Assembly (NCBI GenBank): GCA_030636765.1
Contig: DAOVWI010000134.1
Coordinates: forward strand, 1-6,027
Direction: 5' to 3'
DNA length: 6,027 nucleotides
Source of the DNA: Gemmatimonadales bacterium
GTDB lineage: Bacteria; Gemmatimonadota; Gemmatimonadetes; Palauibacterales; Palauibacteraceae
Every line of letters begins with the position of its first letter. The stretch's first letter is position 1. Shown one piece after another: positions 1 to 5,883 of the stretch. Both the position numbers and the translations under genes were made by a program. The notes beneath the pieces are model-generated. The model saw only the letters and a list, made by a program, of their open reading frames with translations, ran no database searches and was not told the origin of the DNA.

Positions 1-106
1 CGTCCCGTGTCGGAGCCGCCTGCGCGGTGAGCTCCACCGACAGGAGCGCAGCTCCAGCCGACATAGCGGTCAGCGCGAGCACCGTTCGGGACGCCGCACC
101 CATCAT
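1..106 (-). CDS. Secreted protein, N-terminal fragment (signal peptide only)
   Basis: This is the first 35 codons of a gene that leaves the window at its left edge. It starts with two consecutive ATG codons (106-104 and 103-101). Either could be the start; an AGAGG-like ribosome binding site lies just upstream at about 111-115. The product begins M-M-G-A-A-S-R, continues with a hydrophobic Ala/Leu-rich stretch of about 18 residues, and reaches an Ala-Gln-Ala/Ala signal peptidase I-type site near residue 31. This is a classic Sec signal peptide with a short basic n-region, so the product is exported. Nothing of the mature protein is visible and no family can be named. The gene sits only about 45 bases beyond an intrinsic terminator on the same strand, so it either has its own promoter in that gap or is expressed by read-through of the terminator. 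Confidence 0.6.
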   Translation of the reverse strand, partial: MMGAASRTVLALTAMSAGAALLSVELTAQAAPTRD

Positions 107-147
107 GGCACCTCTACGGAGTAGCAGGACAAGTCGCGGATAAGGAC

Positions 148-180
148 AAGAAAAGCTCCCCAACCTTACGGCCGGGGAGC
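148..180 (-). terminator. Intrinsic (Rho-independent) terminator
   Basis: Read on the minus strand, GCTCCCC (180-174) pairs with GGGGAGC (161-155). The inner bases extend this through two G-U wobbles and two C-G pairs to a GTAA (GNRA-type) tetraloop, giving an uninterrupted 11-bp stem. The stem is followed at once by TTTTCTT. The wobble pairs and the U-tract exist only on the minus strand, which fixes the direction. It would end transcripts coming from nrdJ or from the structured RNA region, before the secreted-protein gene that starts at 106. Confidence 0.8.
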
Positions 181-269
181 CCGGCGTGCGAGGCAGTGGC
201 GTGAAGTCAGCCGCCTGGCAAGGACCGCCTTCGCGTTAGCATACCATGCCGCTCCCCTAAAGCGGGGAG
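155..269 (-). promoter_or_regulatory. Possible terminator/antiterminator switch (attenuator or riboswitch-like leader)
   Basis: On the minus strand a first hairpin pairs CTCCCC (269-264) with GGGGAG (257-252) around a 6-nt loop. About 70 nt later comes the terminator hairpin. The 3' arm of the first hairpin, GGGGAGC (257-251), is perfectly complementary over 7 bases to the 5' arm of the terminator, GCTCCCC (180-174). The two folds are therefore mutually exclusive, the arrangement expected of an attenuator or an expression platform. The intervening 181-250 is GC-rich with several short possible stems, but I could not match it to a known aptamer. The regulated gene would be the secreted-protein gene starting at 106. 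The complementarity is seen directly; its function is inference, because two GC-rich hairpins could share arms by chance. Confidence 0.3.
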
Positions 270-271
270 GA

Positions 272-436
272 GCCGGCGCCTAGGGACCGGCGCATCTCCC
301 GGAGCGAGCCTCGGACGCCTTGGACCAGCCTTCGGCCGGTGCCCGCCCCCGGAGGCCGAAGCCCGAGGAGGCTCCGAAAATCAGGCGTCCGCCAGCGAGC
401 CGAGCAGAGATGCGTCGGTCCCCCCCGAGCGCCAGC
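272..436 (-). ncRNA. Rod-shaped structured RNA with central bubble, 6S-RNA-like candidate
   Basis: The stretch folds end to end into one long hairpin. The basal stem pairs 436-429 with 279-272 (7 Watson-Crick pairs and one G-U). After a small asymmetric internal loop it continues as 422-406 with 299-283, which is 15 Watson-Crick pairs, one A-C mismatch and a terminal G-U. A bubble follows, with 14 nt on one side (405-392) and 12 nt on the other (311-300). The apical arm begins with a perfect 9-bp helix, 391-383 with 320-312, and ends in a GC-rich stem, 363-354 with 337-327, with one bulge. Long stem, central bubble and apical stem in about 165 nt is the known topology of 6S RNA, the RNA polymerase-binding regulator. 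I see no sequence motif that proves this, and no clear promoter. The minus strand is preferred because it is co-oriented with nrdJ and wobble pairs extend both basal stem ends, but the plus strand folds nearly as well. It could also be an nrdJ 3' UTR structure. Confidence 0.4.
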
Positions 437-447
437 ATGTAACCGAA

Positions 448-3006
448 TCAACCGCACTCGCTGTAGCCGCAGGCGTGGCACTTCGCGCAGCCTTCCTCGA
501 AGACGAGGCCGGTACCGCAGTCGGGGCAGGCGCCGATGAAGGTCCTGGCCGCCTCCTCCTCGAAGCGCTGGAGGACCGGCCGCTCTGCCGTCTGGATGCC
601 GCCGTTCGAGGTCTTGGCCGCTCCCACCTCCTGGATCGGCAGCGACTGCTGCACGCCTTCCTTCTCTTCCAGGTAGCGCTCGATCACCTGAGCGATCGCG
701 TCCGGGCTCGACAGCACCTTGGCAGGCCCGAAGCCCACGGTTCGATCCGAGGAAATGCCCCTGAGCTGCCGGTGGACCTCGCCAAGCAATATGCCGGAGC
801 GCAGAGCGAGGCTGATGAGTCGGCCTATGGCCTCGGCATCGGCCATGGCCGGCCCGCCGGCCTTTCCGAGCGCGACGAACGCCTCGAACGGCCGGCCCTG
901 CTCGTCCTCGTTGATCGTCACGTACATCGCGCCGAGCGGCGACTCTATCTTGCGTGTGACGCCTCGCAGGACGCTGGGGCGCTGGCGCACCGCCGGCTGC
1001 CTCATGAAACCGCCCTCGAGCGCGGCGATCCGGCGCTCCCGCTCCTCCATGTCCTTGCCGAGCTTCACGTTCTCCTCGTCGAGCGCCCGCGCCTCGTCCT
1101 CGGCGAGCCGCAGACGTTCCAGCAGCGCCGCCAGCTCCGCCGCCAGAGCCGGATCGTCGATCTGCTCGAGCCCGCCACCCTCCACCTTCTTCGCAGTACG
1201 CCCGGTCGAGAGTACCTGCTCATCCCGCGAGCCGTCCCGGTAGACCGTGACACCCTTGCAGCTCAGCTCGTGCGCGAGCTCGTAGATCGCTCGCACGTCG
1301 TCCTCCGTGGCGGATTCCGAGAAGTTGCACGTCTTGGAAATGGCCGAGTCCGTGTGCGCCTGGAAGGCGGCCTGCATCCGGATGTGCTGCTCCGGGGTCA
1401 CATCGTGGGCCGTGACGAACACCTCCTGCACGTCGGTCGGCACCTCGTCCAGGTGGATGTGCCCCTCGTCGGCGATGCGGCGCATCAGCTCCTCGGAGTA
1501 CCAGCCGCCTTCCCTGCCACGAGCTACGAACTCCGGGTTCACATCCGGCATGAGCGCCCCCGCCTGATTCCGCATGAAGGCGACCGCGAAAAGGGGCTCT
1601 ATGCCGCCGGAGCAACCGGCGATGATGGAGATGGTCCCCGTAGGAGCGACCGTCGTCACGTTGCAGTTGCGGAGCGGTCGCATCGGCCGGACGCGCTCGC
1701 CTCGGGCGTCACGAGCACACGTCTCGTCGGGACCCCAGATCGAGCGCTCCCACTCCGGGAACACGCCCCGCCCCGCGGCGAGCCGCTCAGACTCGGCCTT
1801 CGCCTCCTGGTCCACGAACCTCATGAGCTCTCGGCCCAGCTCGATCGAACGCCGCGAGCCGTACGGCTCATCCAGCTGCACGAGCATGTCGGCCCAGCCC
1901 ATGATCCCCAGCCCGATCCGCCGGATCCGCTTCGACAGGTCCTCGATCTCGGGGAGCGGGTACCGGTTCACGTCGATCACGTTGTCGAGGAAGTGGGTGG
2001 CCGTCCGAACGCTCTCCCCCAGACCCTCCCAATCGATGCGCCCGTTCTCCACGAACGCGCCTACGTTCACCGATCCGAGGTTGCACACGTCGTACGGCAA
2101 CAGGGCCTGTTCGCCACACGGGTTGGTGGCCTCGTAGGAGCCGAGGTGCGGCACCGGGTTGTACCGGTTCGTCTCATCGATGAAATAGACGCCGGGTTCC
2201 CCGTTGCGCCACGCGCCGTACACGATCTTGTGGAACACCTCGCCGGCGTCGAGCTGGCCCAACGCCTCGCCCGTCCTGGGGCTCACGAGATCGTACGGCT
2301 CACTCCTCTTGAGCGCCTCCATGAACGTGTCGGTCACGGCGACGGAGATGTTGAAGTTCGTGATCTTCCTCTTGTCCGCCTTGCAGTTGATGAACTCGAG
2401 GATGTCGGGGTGGTCCACCCGCAGAATCCCCATGTTGGCGCCCCGGCGGGTGCCGCCCTGCTTCACGGCTTCCGTGGACGCGTCGTAGACCTCCATGAAG
2501 CTCACCGGCCCGCTCGCAACGCCCATGGTCGAGCGCACGACGTCACCGCGTGGCCTGAGCCGGCTGAAGCCAAAACCCGTGCCTCCGCCTGACTGGTGGA
2601 TGAGCGCCATGTGCTTGAGCGTGTCGTAGATGCCGTCCAGACTGTCCGGCACCGGAAGCACGAAGCATGCGCTGAGCTGGCCGAGCGGCCGGCCCGCGTT
2701 CATCAGCGTCGGGCTGTTCGGCTCGAAGTGGCCGGCGGCCATCACCTCGTAGAAGCGCTCCGCCGTCCGATGAACCTCGCGCTCGTCCGCCCCGTAGGCG
2801 GCATCCGCTTCCGCGAGCACCCGGGCGACCCGCCAGAACATCTCCCTGGGGCTCTCGATCGGATCTCCGGAGTCGTCCTTCTTCAGGTAGCGCTTCCGGA
2901 GAACCGTCAACGCGTTCTCTGTGAGCACCGGGTCGTGAAGGTGTCCCGGAGCCTCCGAGATATCGGCGGTGTCGGTCGCCCTCTGGGCTACATCGGTTGG
3001 GTGCAT
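448..3006 (-). CDS. nrdJ: Vitamin B12-dependent (class II) ribonucleoside-diphosphate reductase
   Basis: This cytoplasmic enzyme reduces ribonucleotides to deoxyribonucleotides, using adenosylcobalamin to generate the thiyl radical, so it needs no oxygen or second subunit. Numbering is for the 852-residue product. The N-terminal helical region leads into the barrel, with redox Cys114 (SACFVLPV), the radical-site motif N295-P-C297-G-E299, the second redox Cys308 (YDVCNLGS), and PTGTIS plus CSGGIEP near 455-471. After the C-KGVTVYRDGSR block at about 582-594 come a charged heptad-like helix at about 619-664 and a TSCPD-type domain at about 678-783 that lacks its usual cysteines. The protein ends in a zinc-ribbon/redox tail with C827, C830, C840, C843, C846 and C851. 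The ATG at 3006 is chosen because GAGG lies 7 nt upstream and GC at third codon positions drops from about 78% to 59% in the upstream in-frame extension. A GTG at 3123 would add 39 residues. It has its own promoter with NrdR-box-like sites. Confidence 0.95.
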   Translation of the reverse strand: MHPTDVAQRATDTADISEAPGHLHDPVLTENALTVLRKRYLKKDDSGDPIESPREMFWRVARVLAEADAAYGADEREVHRTAERFYEVMAAGHFEPNSPTLMNAGRPLGQLSACFVLPVPDSLDGIYDTLKHMALIHQSGGGTGFGFSRLRPRGDVVRSTMGVASGPVSFMEVYDASTEAVKQGGTRRGANMGILRVDHPDILEFINCKADKRKITNFNISVAVTDTFMEALKRSEPYDLVSPRTGEALGQLDAGEVFHKIVYGAWRNGEPGVYFIDETNRYNPVPHLGSYEATNPCGEQALLPYDVCNLGSVNVGAFVENGRIDWEGLGESVRTATHFLDNVIDVNRYPLPEIEDLSKRIRRIGLGIMGWADMLVQLDEPYGSRRSIELGRELMRFVDQEAKAESERLAAGRGVFPEWERSIWGPDETCARDARGERVRPMRPLRNCNVTTVAPTGTISIIAGCSGGIEPLFAVAFMRNQAGALMPDVNPEFVARGREGGWYSEELMRRIADEGHIHLDEVPTDVQEVFVTAHDVTPEQHIRMQAAFQAHTDSAISKTCNFSESATEDDVRAIYELAHELSCKGVTVYRDGSRDEQVLSTGRTAKKVEGGGLEQIDDPALAAELAALLERLRLAEDEARALDEENVKLGKDMEERERRIAALEGGFMRQPAVRQRPSVLRGVTRKIESPLGAMYVTINEDEQGRPFEAFVALGKAGGPAMADAEAIGRLISLALRSGILLGEVHRQLRGISSDRTVGFGPAKVLSSPDAIAQVIERYLEEKEGVQQSLPIQEVGAAKTSNGGIQTAERPVLQRFEEEAARTFIGACPDCGTGLVFEEGCAKCHACGYSECG

Positions 3007-3142
3007 CGGCTCGCCTCGTTCCGAACGATCGGGTGGGGGGCTTGTCTTACCAACGGTTTCCACGGCGATGCGACTCGCGTCTTCCACAGCGACAAAGATT
3101 TCAGGGTGGACGATTCCGTACACCCCCGTTGCCTTCGATTTC

Positions 3143-3188
3143 CGGTACTTCGGGTCTGTTAGGTGTGCAGACCGGGTGGGTTGTACCG
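3143..3188 (-). promoter_or_regulatory. Nested stem-loop in the nrdJ leader
   Basis: Two perfect 6-bp inverted repeats are nested. The outer one, CGGTAC/GTACCG, occupies 3143-3148 and 3183-3188. The inner one, GGTCTG/CAGACC, occupies 3153-3158 and 3168-3173, with a 9-nt loop. An asymmetric internal loop of 4 and 9 nt separates them. The element lies inside the predicted 5' untranslated region of nrdJ, about 65-110 nt after the predicted transcription start. It may modulate translation or mRNA stability, or may simply be incidental structure in GC-rich DNA. No U-tract follows, so it is not an intrinsic terminator. Confidence 0.3.
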
Positions 3189-3204
3189 CTCTTCTTTCCC
3201 CTGT

Positions 3205-3213
3205 CTATCCACA
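3205..3213 (+). promoter_or_regulatory. DnaA-box-like site in the nrdJ leader
   Basis: CTATCCACA matches the DnaA box TTATCCACA at 8 of 9 positions. A weaker, oppositely oriented match, TTTTCCACG (7 of 9), lies on the minus strand at 3237-3229. DnaA is known to bind at the nrdAB promoter of E. coli and tie its expression to replication; the same role here is inference. Both sites fall just downstream of the predicted nrdJ transcription start. Confidence 0.3.
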
Positions 3214-3237
3214 GCGCTCCCGCCGCACCGTGGAAAA

Positions 3238-3253
3238 GCGCTACATCTTGGGG
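3238..3253 (-). promoter_or_regulatory. nrdJ: Second NrdR-box-like site (weaker)
   Basis: The ten-base core CTACATCTTG (3241-3250) matches the NrdR-box core C-w-A-t-A-T-a-T-w-G at all positions except the two variable lower-case ones. Its outer arms are poorly conserved. Its centre lies exactly 32 bp from that of the strong box at 3270-3285, which is the normal helical-phase spacing of paired NrdR boxes. It covers the predicted transcription start of nrdJ. Confidence 0.6.
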
Positions 3254-3260
3254 TACAAAC

Positions 3261-3289
3261 AGTTTAATACCACAACATGTTGTGGTCAA
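3261..3289 (-). promoter_or_regulatory. nrdJ: nrdJ promoter (sigma70-type)
   Basis: On the minus strand, TTGACC (3289-3284, 5 of 6 matches to the -35 consensus) is followed after exactly 17 nt by TAAACT (3266-3261, 4 of 6 matches to the -10). An alternative -10, TATTAA, would give a 15-nt spacer. Transcription would start near 3254. The promoter begins 10 bases after the stop codon of the carbonic anhydrase-like gene, so nrdJ has independent transcription. The spacer is almost filled by a palindromic NrdR-box-like site, implying repression by occlusion of RNA polymerase. Confidence 0.65.
3269..3286 (-). promoter_or_regulatory. nrdJ: NrdR box, 18-bp perfect palindrome
   Basis: ACCACAACATGTTGTGGT is a perfect 18-bp palindrome. 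Its central 16 bases fit the NrdR-box consensus acaCwAtATaTwGtgt at all strongly conserved positions (C, w, A, central AT, T, w, G). NrdR is the ATP/dATP-sensing zinc-finger and ATP-cone repressor of ribonucleotide reductase genes. The site lies between the -35 and -10 of the nrdJ promoter and is paired with a second box 32 bp further towards nrdJ. The nrdR gene itself is not in this window. Confidence 0.75.
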
Positions 3290-3298
3290 GGGGAGGCG

Positions 3299-3835
3299 TC
3301 ATCGCGGTGTCCAGCGTCGCCAGCGGGCGCCCCTATGCCCCTCCTTGAGGCGCTTGTAATCCGCCACCGTCTGGTGAATCCTCGTTCGGAGCTCGTCATC
3401 GACCTCGCGGACGACTCGCCCCGGCAACCCCACCACCAGGCTGTTCGGGGGGACCACCGTCCCCTCCGTGACGAGCGCCCCGGCCGCGATCACCGAGCCG
3501 CTGCCGATCACCGCGTGAGAGAGCACGATCGCTCCCATTCCGATCAGGCACCCGTCCTGGATCTCGCATCCGTGGATGATCGCGCGGTGCCCAATGCCCA
3601 CGCGCTCACCGATAACGGTGGGTCGGCCCGGGTCCACGTGGACCACCGTCAGGTCCTGTATGTTGGTCTCACGGCCCACCGATATCGGTGCGATGTCCGC
3701 CCGCAGCACGCAGCCGTACCACACGCTCGCGTGCTCGGCGACTCGTACGTTCCCGATCAGATCCGCCGACGGCGCCACGAAGGCGCTCTTGTCTACCTGC
3801 GGCCGCTCGCTCGTCGTCAGATTCTCGAGCCTCAT
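3299..3835 (-). CDS. Gamma-class carbonic anhydrase family protein (YrdA/PaaY-like)
   Basis: This 178-residue cytoplasmic protein has the hexapeptide-repeat pattern of a left-handed parallel beta-helix (for example VIGERVGIGHRAIIHGCEI and the following turns) and ends in a C-terminal amphipathic helix. The metal-binding histidines typical of gamma carbonic anhydrases are present as H66, H83 and H88. The other family residues R45 and D47 (LRAD) and Q60 (NIQD) are also present. Such proteins form trimers with zinc (or iron) bound between subunits; some hydrate CO2, while the YrdA/PaaY group often has weak or other activity, so the reaction is not certain. The full domain length is present. The ATG at 3835 overlaps the amidase stop as ATGA and has a strong Shine-Dalgarno inside the amidase gene. 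No terminator separates it from the nrdJ promoter that follows its stop. Confidence 0.92.
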   Translation of the reverse strand: MRLENLTTSERPQVDKSAFVAPSADLIGNVRVAEHASVWYGCVLRADIAPISVGRETNIQDLTVVHVDPGRPTVIGERVGIGHRAIIHGCEIQDGCLIGMGAIVLSHAVIGSGSVIAAGALVTEGTVVPPNSLVVGLPGRVVREVDDELRTRIHQTVADYKRLKEGHRGARWRRWTPR

Positions 3836-5883
3836 CGTGAACCCTCCTCGCCGGGTGTCGAAGGACGGGGCTCATCGGGCCACGACCCGTGCTCGCGCAG
3901 GAACCCCTCGATCCCGGCGAGCACCCCCCGGGCGTACGCCTCCTGGAATTCCGCCAGGCGAAGAGCGGCCTCATGGCGCGGCATCATCATGAAGGCACCC
4001 TCGGCCAGCACGCTCGGCATCCAGCTCATCCGCACGACCGCGAGGTTCCCCCACTGGATCCCGAGATTCGGAAGCCCCATCGTCCGGAGCATCCCGGTCT
4101 GCACGGCCGCGGCAAGCCTGCGGGAGTGCGGCTGGTAGTAAAAGGTGGTGGTCCCTTCCTCCCCGAACGGCCGTACACCGTCGGGGAGCGCGTTGTTGTG
4201 AATCGACACGAACAGGTCGGCGTTCTCCCGAATCGCCGCGTTCGTCCGGTCGTACAGGCCCATCGGCAGCGTGTCCCTTCGGATCAGGACTGGCTCCGCC
4301 CCGGCGGCTCGAAGGTGGGCGACCAACCGTCGGGCGACCGCGAGGTTCGCGTTTCCCTCGTAGTAGCCGGTCGGGCCGAACGCGCCGGCCGGCGGGTGCC
4401 CCGCGTCCACAGCGATGCGCCGCCCGAGGAGCGGTCGGTCCGGATCGATGGCCGGCGGCGCACGGATCTCCAGAATGAGCTCGTGCGCTCCCTCGGACCC
4501 CCTCGCGTAGTACAGCCGATATCCCCACACCGGACGACGGGTACGCACCGTCAGCTCGTAGATGCCGCCGGGTCGCTGGGCCCACTCGAGGTACTCCACG
4601 GCCGGCCCCTCTAGCTCGCCCGACTCCCCGTAGGCCATTCGCTCCGTTTCACCGAGGGCGCCGTAGAGCGTCAGCCGGAGCGTCCGTTCGGATGGCTCCT
4701 CCAAGAGCGTCGGAACCGGGACGCTCAGCGGGATGCGCACGGCCGTTACCCTGGCCGACCGTCGCTCCACGGCCACCCTGTCCACTCGGGCGTCCGGGGG
4801 ACCCGGGAGCTGGACCACGGGCGCGTCCTCGGTCACGACCCACGCCTCGAGCTCGGAGGTCAAGCGAAGGCGAACGCGATCCCCCACGCGGCGGTCCGCG
4901 CGGGCACGCGTGCCCGCGGGAAACAGCCATCGGTACGGTCCCTCCGGCGTCGGTCTCCCGGGCACCACACCGCTCGTCCCGTTCGCCGGGTCGGGTGCCT
5001 CCCGAAGCTCCAGGACCGGGAGAGCGTCCGGGTCCAGCACGGCAATCGGGTACCGGCGTCGCACCACAGCTCTCGCGGCCCCCGCGCTCGCGACGACCCG
5101 CACATCGAGCGTGTCAAGCCTGCCCGGCCCGCTGGACCCAAGGGTGGCTCCCAGCCTCACCGCCCCACGGTAGAGACCGGCGGCTTCCTCATGCAGGGTC
5201 ACGCTCTCCCCCTCCACCTCCACCCGCACCGTCACTCCGGGCGCGGCGCGAACGGCGAACTCCAGAGGAGCCTCCGGCGTGAGCCATCGCTCCACCGCCG
5301 CCGGCAGTGAAGCGGAATCGACCCAGACGCTGCCCGCCGGCCCCTCGAAGGGCTCGGGCGGAAGCCTTACCCGGTGGCGGAGGGAATCGACCTCGGTGCC
5401 GCTGCGGGCAACGAGCACGTACACGGCCGTGTCCCCGCGCGCCGGCGCCGGCACGGGCAGCCACGCGAGAAAAGCGCCGTTCGGCTCCACCCTGACCGGT
5501 GTGTCGTTCACCAGGAGCTGCGCGCGCCCCGTGCCCACCGTCCCGAAGAGGAAGTTCGAGTCGCGTACGGCGATCCTGCCCGAGGATCTCGGATACTGGA
5601 CGTGGATGGCCACCGGACCGCTCACGAGCGGGATCTCGGGCAGCGGCGGGGGCGGTGCGGCCCTGGGTCGTGCGCCGGCATCCGGTGGGACGGCTCCGCC
5701 CGCCTCCCCCGGCTTCGGTGTCGCGGGCGCTTCGGCCGCCTCGTCTCCACCGGCGGGCACGGGTCGGCCCCCGTCGGTCGCTCCGCGGGCCGCGCACGCC
5801 GAGAACGCCGCCACGCACACGGGCAGCAGCATCGCCGCAACCCGCCCGGTCCCAGCGCGGCCAGCGCCGGTAAGGCTAGGCAT
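3832..5883 (-). CDS. N-acetylmuramoyl-L-alanine amidase (Amidase_3), exported, probable lipoprotein
   Basis: This zinc amidase cleaves the bond between N-acetylmuramic acid and L-alanine in peptidoglycan, outside the inner membrane. Numbering is for the 683-residue product. Residues 1-30 form a signal peptide with a possible lipobox ending F-S-A-C30. A Pro/Ala-rich linker spans about 34-85. An Ig-like or glucodextranase-B-like domain spans about 92-175 (DSNFLFGTVGTG, then NGAFLAWLPVP). Further beta-rich sequence follows, including an AMIN-like segment ending near WGYRLYY (453-459) and LEIRAPP. The Amidase_3 domain spans about 488-665, with zinc ligands H496 (DAGH), E509 (YYEGNAN) and H562 (SIHNN) and catalytic E628 (VLAEGAF). 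The ATG at 5883 overlaps the stop of the upstream membrane-protein gene by 8 bases and lacks a clear Shine-Dalgarno, which suggests coupling. An in-frame start at 5931 would add 16 residues with no signal-peptide logic. Confidence 0.93.
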   Translation of the reverse strand: MPSLTGAGRAGTGRVAAMLLPVCVAAFSACAARGATDGGRPVPAGGDEAAEAPATPKPGEAGGAVPPDAGARPRAAPPPPLPEIPLVSGPVAIHVQYPRSSGRIAVRDSNFLFGTVGTGRAQLLVNDTPVRVEPNGAFLAWLPVPAPARGDTAVYVLVARSGTEVDSLRHRVRLPPEPFEGPAGSVWVDSASLPAAVERWLTPEAPLEFAVRAAPGVTVRVEVEGESVTLHEEAAGLYRGAVRLGATLGSSGPGRLDTLDVRVVASAGAARAVVRRRYPIAVLDPDALPVLELREAPDPANGTSGVVPGRPTPEGPYRWLFPAGTRARADRRVGDRVRLRLTSELEAWVVTEDAPVVQLPGPPDARVDRVAVERRSARVTAVRIPLSVPVPTLLEEPSERTLRLTLYGALGETERMAYGESGELEGPAVEYLEWAQRPGGIYELTVRTRRPVWGYRLYYARGSEGAHELILEIRAPPAIDPDRPLLGRRIAVDAGHPPAGAFGPTGYYEGNANLAVARRLVAHLRAAGAEPVLIRRDTLPMGLYDRTNAAIRENADLFVSIHNNALPDGVRPFGEEGTTTFYYQPHSRRLAAAVQTGMLRTMGLPNLGIQWGNLAVVRMSWMPSVLAEGAFMMMPRHEAALRLAEFQEAYARGVLAGIEGFLREHGSWPDEPRPSTPGEEGSR
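3842..3849 (-). promoter_or_regulatory. Ribosome binding site of the carbonic anhydrase-like gene
   Basis: GAGGAGGG on the minus strand ends 6 nt before the ATG at 3835. It is a near-perfect Shine-Dalgarno lying within the last codons of the amidase gene, and it fixes the start of the downstream gene. With the ATGA overlap it indicates translational coupling plus efficient re-initiation. Confidence 0.8.

Noticed and set aside
181..250. Possible cobalamin riboswitch: GCGGT, CGGCTG and CGCCACTG pieces occur in a suggestive order on the minus strand.
   Set aside because: The B12 box (AGCCAGGAGACCTGCC-like) and the GGGAAGG block are absent, so the short matches are probably chance in GC-rich sequence.
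272..436. The rod-shaped RNA as signal recognition particle RNA, RNase P RNA or tmRNA.
   Set aside because: The SRP apical GGAAG-type motif, the conserved RNase P blocks and the tmRNA tRNA-like ends are all missing on both strands.
257..481. A 74-codon minus-strand open frame starting inside the end of nrdJ.
   Set aside because: Its Arg/Gly/Leu-rich translation resembles an out-of-frame product, it has no ribosome binding site, and it lies over the strongly self-complementary RNA element.
475..2592. A 705-codon open reading frame on the plus strand, antisense to nrdJ.
   Set aside because: It is the mirror of a GC-rich coding frame with few antisense stops. The translation is Arg/His/Leu-rich with no recognisable motif, while the opposite strand encodes every NrdJ catalytic motif.
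3124..3254. Possible cobalamin riboswitch in the nrdJ leader (GGGGAAAG, then CGGTAC).
   Set aside because: There is no B12 box and no CCACTG element. Class II reductase genes are also not the usual targets; the riboswitch more often controls the B12-independent alternative.
2969..4138. A 389-codon plus-strand open frame crossing the nrdJ promoter, the carbonic anhydrase-like gene and part of the amidase.
   Set aside because: It runs through a regulatory region and two well-supported antisense genes, and its translation is low-complexity Arg/Ala/Pro/His with no domain features.
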